A model generated the notes under the pieces. The model saw nothing but the letters and a program-made list of their open reading frames with translations. It made no database searches and was not told the origin of the DNA. DNA of 64,000 nt from Actinomadura viridilutea (GTDB taxonomy: Bacteria; Actinomycetota; Actinomycetes; Streptosporangiales; Streptosporangiaceae), in contig PVNI01000001.1 in NCBI GenBank assembly GCA_003001795.1, forward strand, positions 62,001 to 126,000. The letters are read 5' to 3'. The translations under genes were made by a program, and so were the position numbers. Shown piece by piece: positions 1 to 8,631 of the stretch (position 1 is the stretch's first letter; each line of letters starts with the position of its first letter).

Positions 1-54
1 TCGACCCCTGGTCGGCACGGCTGCTGACTGTCACCCCACAGATCGAGCGGACCC

Positions 55-3000
55 TTGTCGCCCACTGTCGATCGCCACGTCGTCACGGCGGTCCTCGTCG
101 CCCATGACGGCGCGCGCTGGCTTCCCGAGACCCTGAAGGCGCTGCTGACGCAGACGCGGCCGGTGCAACGGCTCGTCGCCGTGGACACCGGCAGCCGCGA
201 CCGCGGCCCGGCCGTGCTGACCGAGGTCGCCGGCCCCGGGAACGTGCTGACCCTGCCCCGCGCCACCGGCTACGGCGAGGCCGTCGCCGAGGCTTTGCGC
301 CACCCCGCCGCGTCCCTGCCCGTCCCGGACGACCGTCCCGGCGAGCCCCGCACCGAGTGGGTGTGGCTGCTGCACGACGACTCCGCCCCCGCCCCCGACG
401 CGCTCGCGCGGCTGCTGCGCGTCGCCGACACCGATCCCCGCGCCGCCGTGCTCGGCGCCAAGGCCCGCGACTGGTACGACCGCCGGGTGCTGCTGGAGGT
501 CGGCGTCGCCGTCGACGGCGCCGCCCGCCGCGAGACCGGCCTGGACCGCCGCGAGTTCGACCAGGGCCAGCACGACGGCGTCCGCGACGTGCTGGCCGTC
601 GGCAGCGCCGGCATGCTGGTGCGCCGCGACGTGTGGGACCGGCTCGGCGGCTTCGACACCGGCTTCGGCCTGTTCGCCGAGGACGTCGACTTCTGCTGGC
701 GCGCCCACGCCGCCGGGCACCGCGTGCTCGTCGTCACCGACGCCGTCGTCTACCACGTCGAGGCGTCCCACCGAGGGCTGCGGGACATCGGCATGTTCAC
801 CGAGTCCCGGCGCCGCCGCGCCCGGCGCAACGCCCTCCACGCGCTGCTGGCGAACGTCCCCTTCAGCGCGTTCCCGCGGCTCCTGGCGAGCAACGTCCTC
901 ATCGCCCTGGCGCGGACGCTGTACTTGCTCCTCCTCAAACACCCTCGGCACGCGCGCGACGAACTGGCCGCGATGGTCGACGTGCTGCGCAGCCCCCGGC
1001 GGCTGCTCAGCGCCCGCAAGGCACGGCGCGAAGGACGCGGACACGTCTACCGCAGCATCCGCCGCCTCATGCCGCGCCGGGTCGCCCCCCGGCGTGTGTA
1101 CGAGAACATCCTCAACCGCCTGTCCCCACGGGACGACGACGAGGAGCAGGCGTCCAGCGCCCAAGGCGCCGGGCGCATGCGTCGGCTGCTGGCCCGCCCC
1201 GGGGTCATGCTGACGCTCGCCCTCACCGCCGTGACCCTGGCGGCCCAACGCTCACTGCTCACCGCCGGCGGGCGTCTCGGCGGGGGCGCTCTGCTGCCCG
1301 CCCCGGGCGGCGCCAGCGACCTGTGGACGCAGTACATCTCCGGCTGGCATCCCGTCGGCCTGGGATCCGACACCGGCAGCCCCCCGTACATCGCGGTGCT
1401 GGCGGCGTTGTCCACGGTCCTGTTCGGCAAGCCCTGGCTGGCGATGACGCTGCTGCTGTTGGCGAGCGTTCCGCTGGCGGGGCTGACGGCCTACCACGCG
1501 TCCCGCACCCTGATGGCGCAGCTGCCGCGCATCGGCCGCAGAGCGCGCGAACGCCGCCGCGTGCCCACCTCCGCCGTGCGCGTGTGGTTCGCCGCCACCT
1601 ACGCGCTGCTGCCGTCCGCCACCGGCGCCGTCTCCAACGGACGGTTCGGCACGGCCGTCGTCATCGTGCTGCTGCCGCTCATCGCCGTGCAGTCCCTCCG
1701 CCTCTACGGCGTGCCGCGCGAAACGACCGACGCCCGCCGCGCCGACCGCGCGGCGTGGGCCGTGGCCTTCCTGCTGACGATCGCGATGGCGTTCGTGCCG
1801 CTCGCCTGGCCGCTCGCACTCGCCGCCGGAGGCCTGTCGTGGCTGCTGTTCGGCAGCCCCCGCGTCCGCACCCGCCTGGCCGTCGCCTTGGGCGTGCCGC
1901 CGCTGCTGCTCCTGCCGTGGACGGTCGGCCTGCTGCTGCACCCGTCCCGTTTCCTGCTGGAGGCGGGCATGCACGCCACGGCGCCGCCCTTCCCCGACGC
2001 GCGCGACCTGATGGCGCTCGTTCCCGGCGGGCCGGGCGCCCCCGCCCGCTGGACCATGTACGGGCTGCTGCTGGTCGCGCTGTGCGCACTGCTGCTGCGC
2101 GGCCGCCGCACCGTCGTCGCCGCGGGCTGGGCGGTGGGCCTGTTCGGGCTGCTGACCGCCATCCTCGTCAGCGCCGCCACCGTCACCAAGGGGGCCGACC
2201 GCGCGCCCGCCTGGCCCGGCGTGGCGTTGGCGTTCGCCGCGGCCGGGATCCTGCTCGCGGCCGCCGTCGCGGTACGGCGGGCGGCGGAGGTCGTGGCCGG
2301 CGGCCACCTGGTCGCCACCGCCGCGGGCGGCCTGATCTGCGTCGCGGCCGTGGCCACGCCCCTTCTCGCCGCGGGCGCCTGGGTCCTGAACGGCACTGAC
2401 GGGGCGGTCGGCCGCGTGCCCAACAGCGTTCCATTGTTCGTCGACGGGCCGACGGGGCCGCGGACGCTCGTCCTGCGCAAAGAAGGCAGCGGACGGGTCT
2501 CCTACACCGTGCTGCGCGGCGCCGAACCCGTTCTGGGGGAGAACGAGACCCCCGGCTCCGATCGCCTCCGGAACGTCGTCGCCGGAATGGCCGCGGGCCG
2601 CGTCGGGGACGGCCCCGCCCTGACCCGCATGGGCATCCAGTACGTGCTGGTGCCGCGTCCCACCCGCGACCCCCTCACCCCGGTCCTGGACGCCAACCCC
2701 GAACTGACCCGGCTGAACCGCACCGCCGCTTATGGCGTGTGGCGCCTGCGGCCCTCCGCAGGCCGCCTCATGCTCCTGGACGGCGCAGCGGTCACCACTC
2801 TCCCTGCGGGGCGCGTCGACGCCCGCGTCCGCATCCCGCCGGGCAACGGGTCGAGGACACTCCTGCTGGCCGAACCCGCCGACGGCGGTTGGCACGCCAC
2901 CCTCAACGGACGCGACCTCAAGGGCAAGACCGTGGACGGCTGGGCGCAGGCGTACGACATCCCCGCGTCCGGCGGCGTGTTCGAGCTGTCACGCGGCATG

Positions 3001-3786
3001 GTCCTGCGCCACATGTGGGTGGCCATCCAGGCCGTCGCCGTCCTCGTGGTGGCCGCACTGGCCCTCCCAGGTGCCCGGACCGCTCCGCCGCGTCCCCGGC
3101 GCCGTCCAGGCCGCCGCGGATTGACCACGCGCGCTGGGACCGCTGCGGCCTCCGGCGCCGCCTCTCAACCTGACCAGACGGCCCTCTCGCAAGCTGAGAA
3201 GCCCGCAGAGGTTGCATCCGGCGGTGAGACCGGCGGTGCCGCCCCCGGCGGAGGAACGGCATCCCCCGCCACTCCTGCCGAGCCCGCCCCGACCGGCGAG
3301 GCCGTTGGCGGGGGCGGCGCTTCGACCACGGCTCCCACGCCTGTCGTCGAAGCGCCGGCGGACGGCGGTTCCGCTGTTGAGGACGTTGCCAAGGCCGGCG
3401 TGCCTGAGGAGTCGGCCGCGCCCCAGACGCCGTCTTCCGGTGACCAGGAGGAGCCGGGCAGTGCGGATGCCGCGGAGGGTTCTGCGGCATCGTCCGGTGA
3501 AACGGAGGCGAACGAAGCGCCGCCTCGGGAGTCCGCGGTCTCACCGCTCGGGAAGTCGTCTCTCACGGGTGCGTTCCGGCGCGGCGGATCGGCCATTCAG
3601 GCCGCCGTGGACGCGGCCCGCGCCGCGAGGGCCGTCGTACGGGGCGAGCACTCGACGGGCGGCGACGCGGCTCCCGCGGCAGGCGAACGATCCGCATCCC
3701 CGGACGGCGGTGAAGAAGCCGCCGTCGGCGGTGCGAAGCGGGACACGGCGGGCGAGGCGGCCTCTGAAGGCGAGGAGCGGCGCTGA
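55..3786 (+). CDS. GT2-family glycosyltransferase with large multi-spanning membrane region
   Basis: A 1243-residue protein starting at TTG 55. Residues 1 to about 290 form a family 2 glycosyltransferase domain: an N-terminal nucleotide-binding strand (AVLVAHDGARWLPETL), a metal-binding HDDS around residues 107-110, and the acceptor-side FAEDVDFCWRA around 207-217. From about residue 380 to 1040 there are roughly ten hydrophobic spans (for example WLAMTLLLLASVPLAGL). The last about 200 residues are a low-complexity Ala/Pro/Glu/Ser/Gly tail with no recognisable fold. Such GT2-plus-membrane proteins in actinobacteria are thought to act on cell-envelope glycans from a polyprenyl or nucleotide sugar donor; the acceptor is unknown here. 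It lies 2 bases before the DUF5719 gene, so the two are probably co-transcribed. The catalytic-domain call is firm; the substrate is not. Confidence 0.9.
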   Translation: MSPTVDRHVVTAVLVAHDGARWLPETLKALLTQTRPVQRLVAVDTGSRDRGPAVLTEVAGPGNVLTLPRATGYGEAVAEALRHPAASLPVPDDRPGEPRTEWVWLLHDDSAPAPDALARLLRVADTDPRAAVLGAKARDWYDRRVLLEVGVAVDGAARRETGLDRREFDQGQHDGVRDVLAVGSAGMLVRRDVWDRLGGFDTGFGLFAEDVDFCWRAHAAGHRVLVVTDAVVYHVEASHRGLRDIGMFTESRRRRARRNALHALLANVPFSAFPRLLASNVLIALARTLYLLLLKHPRHARDELAAMVDVLRSPRRLLSARKARREGRGHVYRSIRRLMPRRVAPRRVYENILNRLSPRDDDEEQASSAQGAGRMRRLLARPGVMLTLALTAVTLAAQRSLLTAGGRLGGGALLPAPGGASDLWTQYISGWHPVGLGSDTGSPPYIAVLAALSTVLFGKPWLAMTLLLLASVPLAGLTAYHASRTLMAQLPRIGRRARERRRVPTSAVRVWFAATYALLPSATGAVSNGRFGTAVVIVLLPLIAVQSLRLYGVPRETTDARRADRAAWAVAFLLTIAMAFVPLAWPLALAAGGLSWLLFGSPRVRTRLAVALGVPPLLLLPWTVGLLLHPSRFLLEAGMHATAPPFPDARDLMALVPGGPGAPARWTMYGLLLVALCALLLRGRRTVVAAGWAVGLFGLLTAILVSAATVTKGADRAPAWPGVALAFAAAGILLAAAVAVRRAAEVVAGGHLVATAAGGLICVAAVATPLLAAGAWVLNGTDGAVGRVPNSVPLFVDGPTGPRTLVLRKEGSGRVSYTVLRGAEPVLGENETPGSDRLRNVVAGMAAGRVGDGPALTRMGIQYVLVPRPTRDPLTPVLDANPELTRLNRTAAYGVWRLRPSAGRLMLLDGAAVTTLPAGRVDARVRIPPGNGSRTLLLAEPADGGWHATLNGRDLKGKTVDGWAQAYDIPASGGVFELSRGMVLRHMWVAIQAVAVLVVAALALPGARTAPPRPRRRPGRRGLTTRAGTAAASGAASQPDQTALSQAEKPAEVASGGETGGAAPGGGTASPATPAEPAPTGEAVGGGGASTTAPTPVVEAPADGGSAVEDVAKAGVPEESAAPQTPSSGDQEEPGSADAAEGSAASSGETEANEAPPRESAVSPLGKSSLTGAFRRGGSAIQAAVDAARAARAVVRGEHSTGGDAAPAAGERSASPDGGEEAAVGGAKRDTAGEAASEGEERR

Positions 3787-3788
3787 GC

Positions 3789-5231
3789 ATGGACAAGATC
3801 CTGCGTTTCCTGGGACTGCGCTACGCGACCGCCGTGCTCGTGGTGGCGGCACTGGCGGCTCTGTACGGTGTGGCGTCGCTGTCTCGGCCCGGCGGGTCCG
3901 CCGAGAAGGCGCGCGCCGCCGCCGCGCCGGTCACGTCCACCGTGATGGTGTGCCCGGCGGGGGAGCGCGGCCGGCTGAGCCTCGCGTCGTCCTCCCGGAT
4001 GCGGACGGCGGGCCGCGCGGACGTCGTGGAGACGCACGACGGCACCGGCGTGGCCTCGCTCGGAACGCCGGGGGCGTTCTGGATGAAGGACGGCCTCAAG
4101 ACCGACCAGGGCTCCTACACGGTGCGGGCCTCCGGCGCGTTGGCGCCGGGGCTTGAGGCGGAGCGCACCATCCATTGGCCCGGGGGCGCCGACCGGGGCC
4201 TCGCCGGGACGCAGTGCGCACGCCCCGCGACCGACATGTGGTTCGTGGGGCCGGGGCCGATGGCCGCCGAGCGCATCGAGCTGTACCTCACCAACGTGGA
4301 CGCCCAGCCGGCCTCCGTGGACGTCATCGCCCTTTCAGGGGAGGGCCCGCTCGACACGACCGAAGGCCGGGGCATTCCCGTCGATCCCTACACCACCAAG
4401 ATCGTGCGCATCGGCGACGACGGGGAAGGGCTGGGCGACGTCGTCGCGATGGCCCGCGACCTGTCGCTGCGCGTGCGCGCCACCACGGGCAGGGTGGCGG
4501 CGGCCGTGCGGGTGCGCATCGACGAGGGCAAGGGCATCGAGTGGCTGCCGCAGGCGCACCAGCCCGCCACGTCCGTGGTGGTGCCCGGAGTGCCCGGGGG
4601 GTCGGGCCGTAGGCAACTGCTGGTGGCCGTTCCCGGTGAGGCGGACGCCCGCGTGCGCGTCCAGGTCGTCACCCCGAAGGGCTCCTTCGCCCCGCAGGGG
4701 CAGGACGTGCTCGACGCCCCCGCCGAGACGGTCACGGCCTTGGACCTCGGCCGCGCCCTGTCGGGAAAGCCCGCCGCGGTGCGGCTGCAGTCCGACCGGC
4801 CCATCGTCGCGGGTTTCGCGGCCGAACGCGGCGCCGACGTGGCCTACGGGGCCGCGACGCGTCCCCTGGGCGCCGACGGAGGGCTGGTGGCCGACAACCG
4901 GTTCGCCGCCTCGCTCCTGCTGACCGCCCCTGACGCGGGCGCCACCGTGCGCGTCACCCCGGTCGGCCCCTCGGGAGCGGGGAATGCGCAGGAGGTGAAG
5001 GTCCCCGCCGGGGGGACGGCCGAGGCGAAGCTCTCCGCGCCCCAGGGGGCCGGCGGCGGGTACGCCGTGCTCGTGGCGCCGCGCCCGGGATCCGGACCCG
5101 TCTACGCGGCCCGCGTGCTCGCCACGGGCAAAGGCGACGAGGGGCTGGTGACGGTTCTGCCGGTCAACCCCGCCTGGACCACCATGCTGCTTCCCCCCGC
5201 CGACGATTCGCAGCGGGCGGTGTTCCCCTAG
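3789..5231 (+). CDS. DUF5719 family protein, exported or membrane-anchored
   Basis: A 480-residue protein with one N-terminal hydrophobic segment (residues about 13-31, YATAVLVVAALAALYGVASL), which acts as a signal anchor. The rest is a beta-rich, Val/Ala/Gly-rich extracytoplasmic domain without catalytic motifs that I recognise. This matches DUF5719, which in actinobacteria habitually follows the large GT2 glycosyltransferase, as it does here with a 2-base gap. Function is unknown; the pairing suggests an accessory envelope role on the outer face of the membrane. The ATG at 3789 is the natural start, since it directly precedes the anchor. A 93-base gap separates it from the convergent metallopeptidase-like gene. 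Confidence 0.85.
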   Translation: MDKILRFLGLRYATAVLVVAALAALYGVASLSRPGGSAEKARAAAAPVTSTVMVCPAGERGRLSLASSSRMRTAGRADVVETHDGTGVASLGTPGAFWMKDGLKTDQGSYTVRASGALAPGLEAERTIHWPGGADRGLAGTQCARPATDMWFVGPGPMAAERIELYLTNVDAQPASVDVIALSGEGPLDTTEGRGIPVDPYTTKIVRIGDDGEGLGDVVAMARDLSLRVRATTGRVAAAVRVRIDEGKGIEWLPQAHQPATSVVVPGVPGGSGRRQLLVAVPGEADARVRVQVVTPKGSFAPQGQDVLDAPAETVTALDLGRALSGKPAAVRLQSDRPIVAGFAAERGADVAYGAATRPLGADGGLVADNRFAASLLLTAPDAGATVRVTPVGPSGAGNAQEVKVPAGGTAEAKLSAPQGAGGGYAVLVAPRPGSGPVYAARVLATGKGDEGLVTVLPVNPAWTTMLLPPADDSQRAVFP

Positions 5232-5324
5232 AGCCCAGTTCCCCGAGAGACCACGGCGAACGTTGCGCGTGCGTGAGGAGGGCGGTCCTCGCACCCCGCT
5301 GATCGCCCTCCGCGCGTCGCCCCG

Positions 5325-5753
5325 CTAGTCGTCGTGGGACTCGTAGGTGGGGTCCACGGACTCGGGGGAGAGGCCCAGAAGATCGGCCACCTCTTCGACG
5401 AGGACGTCGCGGATGATCTGGGCCGTCTCGCGCTCGCCGCCGCCGCGGGCCTCCACCGGGCGGCGGAACACCACGATGCGCACGGGACGCGACGCCGTGC
5501 CGGGATGGGTCTGGGCGAGCGGCACCGGGCCGTCGAACCACGGCTCCAGCTCGGGGACCTCCTCGACGGCGAACTCCACCCGGGCCAGCTCCCGGCCCCA
5601 GCGCTGCCCCAGACGGCGCACCTCGTCGGCGACGAGGTCGTCGAAGCGCTCGGCGCGGGAACGGGAGAGGGGCGCCTGCGGAGGCGCCAGAGGGCCGCGG
5701 AGGCCGCGACCGTGCCGGTCGCGGCGGCGTACGCCTGCCACACGGGATCGCAC
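5325..5753 (-). CDS. Metallopeptidase family protein (minimal zincin fold) with degenerate active site
   Basis: About 142 residues. It contains the actinobacterial signature of this small family: a basic start (RRRDRHGRGLRGPLAPPQ), then ERFDDLVADEVRRL, then VEEVPELEPW, and a C-terminal helix ending LLGLSPESVDPTYESHD. The family is related to minimal zincins, but where the zinc motif HExxH is expected this protein reads VEEVADLLG, with no histidine, so peptidase activity is doubtful; the same loss is usual in actinobacterial members as I recall them. The start is uncertain: GTG 5753 is chosen because family homology begins just after it; GTG 5741 and ATG 5810 are in-frame alternatives, and the frame stays open up to 5909, into the divergent kinase gene. 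Confidence 0.75.
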   Translation of the reverse strand: MRSRVAGVRRRDRHGRGLRGPLAPPQAPLSRSRAERFDDLVADEVRRLGQRWGRELARVEFAVEEVPELEPWFDGPVPLAQTHPGTASRPVRIVVFRRPVEARGGGERETAQIIRDVLVEEVADLLGLSPESVDPTYESHDD

Positions 5754-5902
5754 GTCACCAAGAGTACCCCGCCGGGTCGGGGCGGCTCTGCGGGCGGGCG
5801 CGACCGGCATCGGGCCTGGTGGCAGCGGTCTGCGCGGGCGTCCGCGAACGGCGGGCGTTTCCTGTACCTCTGTTGCGAATTCAGTGATTAAAGTTACCGA
5901 GC

Positions 5903-7177
5903 GTGGCACACAGACCCGCGTGGCCGATGGCGCGGAGAACCGCCTGGTCGCCGCTGGGGGTGACCTTCCAGCTGCTTCTGTTGTTCCGGGGCCTGCTGCT
6001 GGCGATGGCTCTGGTGCTCATGCCCGCCGCCCGCCTGGACCTGGGACTCGCGTCCGCTGTGGCCGCGCTGACCGCCGAGACCGCGCTCGCGGCGGCGGCC
6101 TGGCGCACCGTCCTGCCCCGCCTGCGACGCTCCCCCCTGCTGTGCTGCCTGGACGGTCTGCTGGTGTACGCGGTGCTCGCCCAGGGAGGCGTGTACGGAG
6201 AGTTCTTCCTGCTGACCGTCATCACGTCGGGCGTCGCGGGCGTCCTGTACCCGTGGCGGCGGGCGGTGCCGGTGTGCCTCGCGCAGATCGCGTTGTGCTG
6301 CCTGGCCATGGCGGCGGAGCCCGCGCCGGGCGCCGACGCGCTGGTGGGCCTGCCGGCCTTCTACCCCCTCACGGCGTGCGCCGGCGCCCTGCTGCGCCGG
6401 GTGCTCGACCAGTGGGCGCAGGCCGAGGAGGAGCGGCGCCGGATCGAGACCGCGGTGGCCGCGGCCGCCGAGCGGACCCGGCTGGCCCGGGAGATGCACG
6501 ACTCCCTGGCCAAGACGCTGCAGGGCATGGTGCTGTCGGCGTCGGCGCTGCCGGTGTGGATCCGCACGTCGCCCGACCGCGCCGAACGCGACGCCCGCCA
6601 CCTGGTGTCCGCGCTGGAGACGGCCACGCGGGAGGCCCGCGGGCTCATCGCCGACCTGCGGGAGGAGGCGTACGGGCTGCCGCTCCCCCTGGCCGTGCGG
6701 CAGGTCGTCGCCGCGTGGAGCCGCGACAGCCGGATCACCGCGTACGCGGACCTGGCGGACGCGGCCGGGGCGATGGACGCGCCCTCGATCGTCCGCTACG
6801 AGGTCGTGTCGGTGCTCAAAGAGGCCCTCGCCAACGTCGAACGGCACGCCGGGGCCGACGCCGTGCGGGTCCGCCTGCGGTGCGGCGCCGGGCGGCTGGA
6901 GCTGACCGTGCGCGACGACGGGAAGGGCTTCGCGCCGCCGCCCGACGGCGCCCTCCACCTGCTGGCGCGCGAGGGCCACTACGGGCTGGTCGGCATGGCC
7001 GAACGCGCCCGCCGCGTCGGCGGCCTGCTCACCGTGGACTCCGCGCCCGGCGAGGGCACCACCGTGACCATGGAGCTGCCTTGGTCCGGCGCCCCCGCCG
7101 ACGCCCGGACGTTCTGGGACGCGGCCGAGCCCGCCCTGCCCGCGGCGGGCGGACCACCTGCGGGGGAGCGACGGTGA
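5903..7177 (+). CDS. Sensor histidine kinase, NarL/LiaS type
   Basis: A 424-residue membrane kinase. Residues about 20-165 hold four to five hydrophobic spans with short loops and no large extracellular sensor, so it probably senses a membrane or intramembrane signal. A HisKA_3 dimerisation helix follows with the phospho-acceptor in LAREMHDSLAKTLQG. The ATPase domain has an N-box (KEALANVERHAGA) and G-boxes (DDGKGF and HYGLVGMAERARRVGG). The stop overlaps the GTG of the response regulator gene at 7174 by 4 bases, so they are translationally coupled and form a two-component pair. Start is GTG 5903; ATG 5927 is an in-frame alternative. The signal is not identifiable from sequence. Confidence 0.92.
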   Translation: MAHRPAWPMARRTAWSPLGVTFQLLLLFRGLLLAMALVLMPAARLDLGLASAVAALTAETALAAAAWRTVLPRLRRSPLLCCLDGLLVYAVLAQGGVYGEFFLLTVITSGVAGVLYPWRRAVPVCLAQIALCCLAMAAEPAPGADALVGLPAFYPLTACAGALLRRVLDQWAQAEEERRRIETAVAAAAERTRLAREMHDSLAKTLQGMVLSASALPVWIRTSPDRAERDARHLVSALETATREARGLIADLREEAYGLPLPLAVRQVVAAWSRDSRITAYADLADAAGAMDAPSIVRYEVVSVLKEALANVERHAGADAVRVRLRCGAGRLELTVRDDGKGFAPPPDGALHLLAREGHYGLVGMAERARRVGGLLTVDSAPGEGTTVTMELPWSGAPADARTFWDAAEPALPAAGGPPAGERR

Positions 7178-7860
7178 GCGGCGCCGGAACCCGCCGCGTG
7201 CGCGCGCTCGTGGTGGACGACAACCCCGTCGTCCGCGCCGGGCTCGTCGCCCTGCTGGAGGCGGGGGACGTGCACGTCGTCGGCGAGGCGGTCGACGGCG
7301 CGCACGCGATCGAGCAGGCCAAGCGCCTGCAGCCCGACATCGTCCTGCTGGACGTGCACATGCCCGGCGTCGACGGGACGGCCGCCGTCGGGCCGCTCAG
7401 CGCCCTGGCCAAGGTCCTCATGCTGTCGTACGACACCGACGTCGACGTGATCGGCGCGGCCATCCGCGACGGCGCGTCCGGCTACCTGGTGCACGGCTCG
7501 TTCACCGCGGAGGAGCTGGTGGCCGCCGTGCACGACACGGTCGCGGGCCGGGCCAGCCCGCTCTCCCCGGCCGCCAGCAAAGCCGTCGTCGAAGCGCTTC
7601 GCCGCGCCGCGGGCGGCGCCTCCGCCGAGCCCGGGCCCGACCGGCGGGCCCTGGGCCTGTCGCCGCGCGAGGTCGAGGTGATGGAGCTGATCGCCCGCGG
7701 CCACGCCAACCGGGAGATCGCCCACGCGCTCATGGTGTCCGAGAACACCGTCAAGAACCACGTGAACCGCATCTTCGCGAAGATGGGCGTGCGGACCCGC
7801 GGCGCGGCCATCGCGCGCTGGCTGGGCATCGCGGGCTCCCCGCCGCCCGCCCGCCGCTGA
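7174..7860 (+). CDS. LuxR/NarL-family response regulator with an atypical receiver
   Basis: A 228-residue regulator. The receiver domain (about 10-125) has the acidic pair (VVDDNPVVRAG) and phospho-acceptor aspartate (IVLLDVHMPGVDG). The C-terminal LuxR HTH (about 160-225) reads LSPREVEVMELIARG then [19 protein letters not shown]. In the alpha4-beta5 region the invariant lysine normally seen as GYLLKD is replaced: the sequence is GASGYLVHGSFT. This could alter phosphorylation-driven switching. It starts at GTG 7174, overlapping the kinase stop by GTGA, so it is the kinase's partner. DNA targets are unknown. Confidence 0.92.
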   Translation: MSGAGTRRVRALVVDDNPVVRAGLVALLEAGDVHVVGEAVDGAHAIEQAKRLQPDIVLLDVHMPGVDGTAAVGPLSALAKVLMLSYDTDVDVIGAAIRDGASGYLVHGSFTAEELVAAVHDTVAGRASPLSPAASKAVVEALRRAAGGASAEPGPDRRALGLSPREVEVMELIARGHANREIAHALMVSENTVKNHVNRIFAKMGVRTRGAAIARWLGIAGSPPPARR

Positions 7861-7938
7861 CCTTCCGGCGCCCCCGGGACAGACCCGGACACACAGACCC
7901 GGACACAAGGTGCGCTGCGCAGCGGGCGACGTACGGAT

Positions 7939-7954
7939 TGTGATCGTTCTCACG
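7939..7954. promoter_or_regulatory. Putative CRP/Cmr-type operator
   Basis: The sequence TGTGATCGTTCTCACG matches the CRP-family palindrome TGTGA-N6-TCACA at 9 of 10 defined positions, and the flanks ATT and TAAT extend the symmetry. It lies 76 bases before the DUF3499 start, in the only intergenic space between the response regulator and the DUF3499/manB block. A nearby TACGGT at about 8015-8020 could be a -10. Assignment rests on pattern only. Confidence 0.5.
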
Positions 7955-8029
7955 TAATTGGGCCGGTAACGGCGACACGTACCTCCGGGTGGTGGCGGAG
8001 GCGGCGGGAGCGGGGTACGGTCGGCCATC

Positions 8030-8416
8030 GTGAGCCCCGTCCGCATCTGCTCCCGCACCGCGTGCAAGGAGCCCGCAGTTTTCACGCTCACGTACGTCTA
8101 CCGCGACTCCACCGCGGTCCTGGGGCCGCTCGCAACGTACGCCGAGCCGCACTGCTACGACCTGTGCGCCGAGCACTCCGAGCGGCTCACCGCCCCCATG
8201 GGCTGGGAACTGGTGCGACTGCCGGTGGAGGAGCAGACCGAACCCAGCGCCGACGACCTGGAGGCCCTGGCCGACGCGGTCCGCGAGGCCGCCAAGCCCG
8301 CCCCCGGGGGACGGCAGGAGCCCGTCGGGCAGGGTACCGAGGTCGGCCGCCGCGGTCATCTCCGCGTCCTGCGCTCCGAGCCCGCCGGAGGCCCCCAGAA
8401 GACCGGCCGGGACTGA
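8030..8416 (+). CDS. DUF3499 family protein
   Basis: A 128-residue protein starting at GTG 8030. The N-terminal 60 residues are the conserved part: [19 protein letters not shown], then [13 protein letters not shown], then [19 protein letters not shown]. The cysteines in CSRTAC and CYDLC form a plausible zinc-binding ribbon. The C-terminal 50 residues are variable and hydrophilic. DUF3499 is found almost only in actinobacteria, typically just upstream of phosphomannomutase as here. Its function is unknown; a small cytoplasmic zinc-ribbon protein is the safest description. A strong hairpin follows the stop. Confidence 0.88.
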   Translation: MSPVRICSRTACKEPAVFTLTYVYRDSTAVLGPLATYAEPHCYDLCAEHSERLTAPMGWELVRLPVEEQTEPSADDLEALADAVREAAKPAPGGRQEPVGQGTEVGRRGHLRVLRSEPAGGPQKTGRD

Positions 8417-8472
8417 GCCCTTCGCGCCGGGCAGGACGCCGTGGAACCGGCGGTCCCTTCCGGCGTGCGCGA

Positions 8473-8512
8473 ACGACCGCGCGGTCGCCGAGGGGACGCC
8501 GCGCGCGGTCGT
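8473..8512 (+). terminator. Hairpin terminator after DUF3499 gene
   Basis: Perfect 11-bp inverted repeat (ACGACCGCGCG at 8473-8483 with CGCGCGGTCGT at 8502-8512) and an 18-base loop, about 55 bases after the DUF3499 stop. No T-run follows, as is common in high-GC actinomycetes. It separates DUF3499 from the manB transcript. Confidence 0.55.
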
Positions 8513-8631
8513 GCGGTCGTGGTCGCCCTCGCGGGGCGGGCCGGGCGCGCCCGGTAGGCTCGAGGCCGGGTGCCGGCAGCCAGGGAACGTCCCCTGGGAA
8601 CGGACACAGCGAGTCGGACAGGGGAGCTGGA

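Noticed and set aside
5347..7173. Long plus-strand frame in front of the response regulator at 7174
   Set aside because: The upstream part runs antisense to the metallopeptidase-like gene and in a second frame of the kinase gene and is Arg/Pro-rich; only the part from GTG 7174 has homology.
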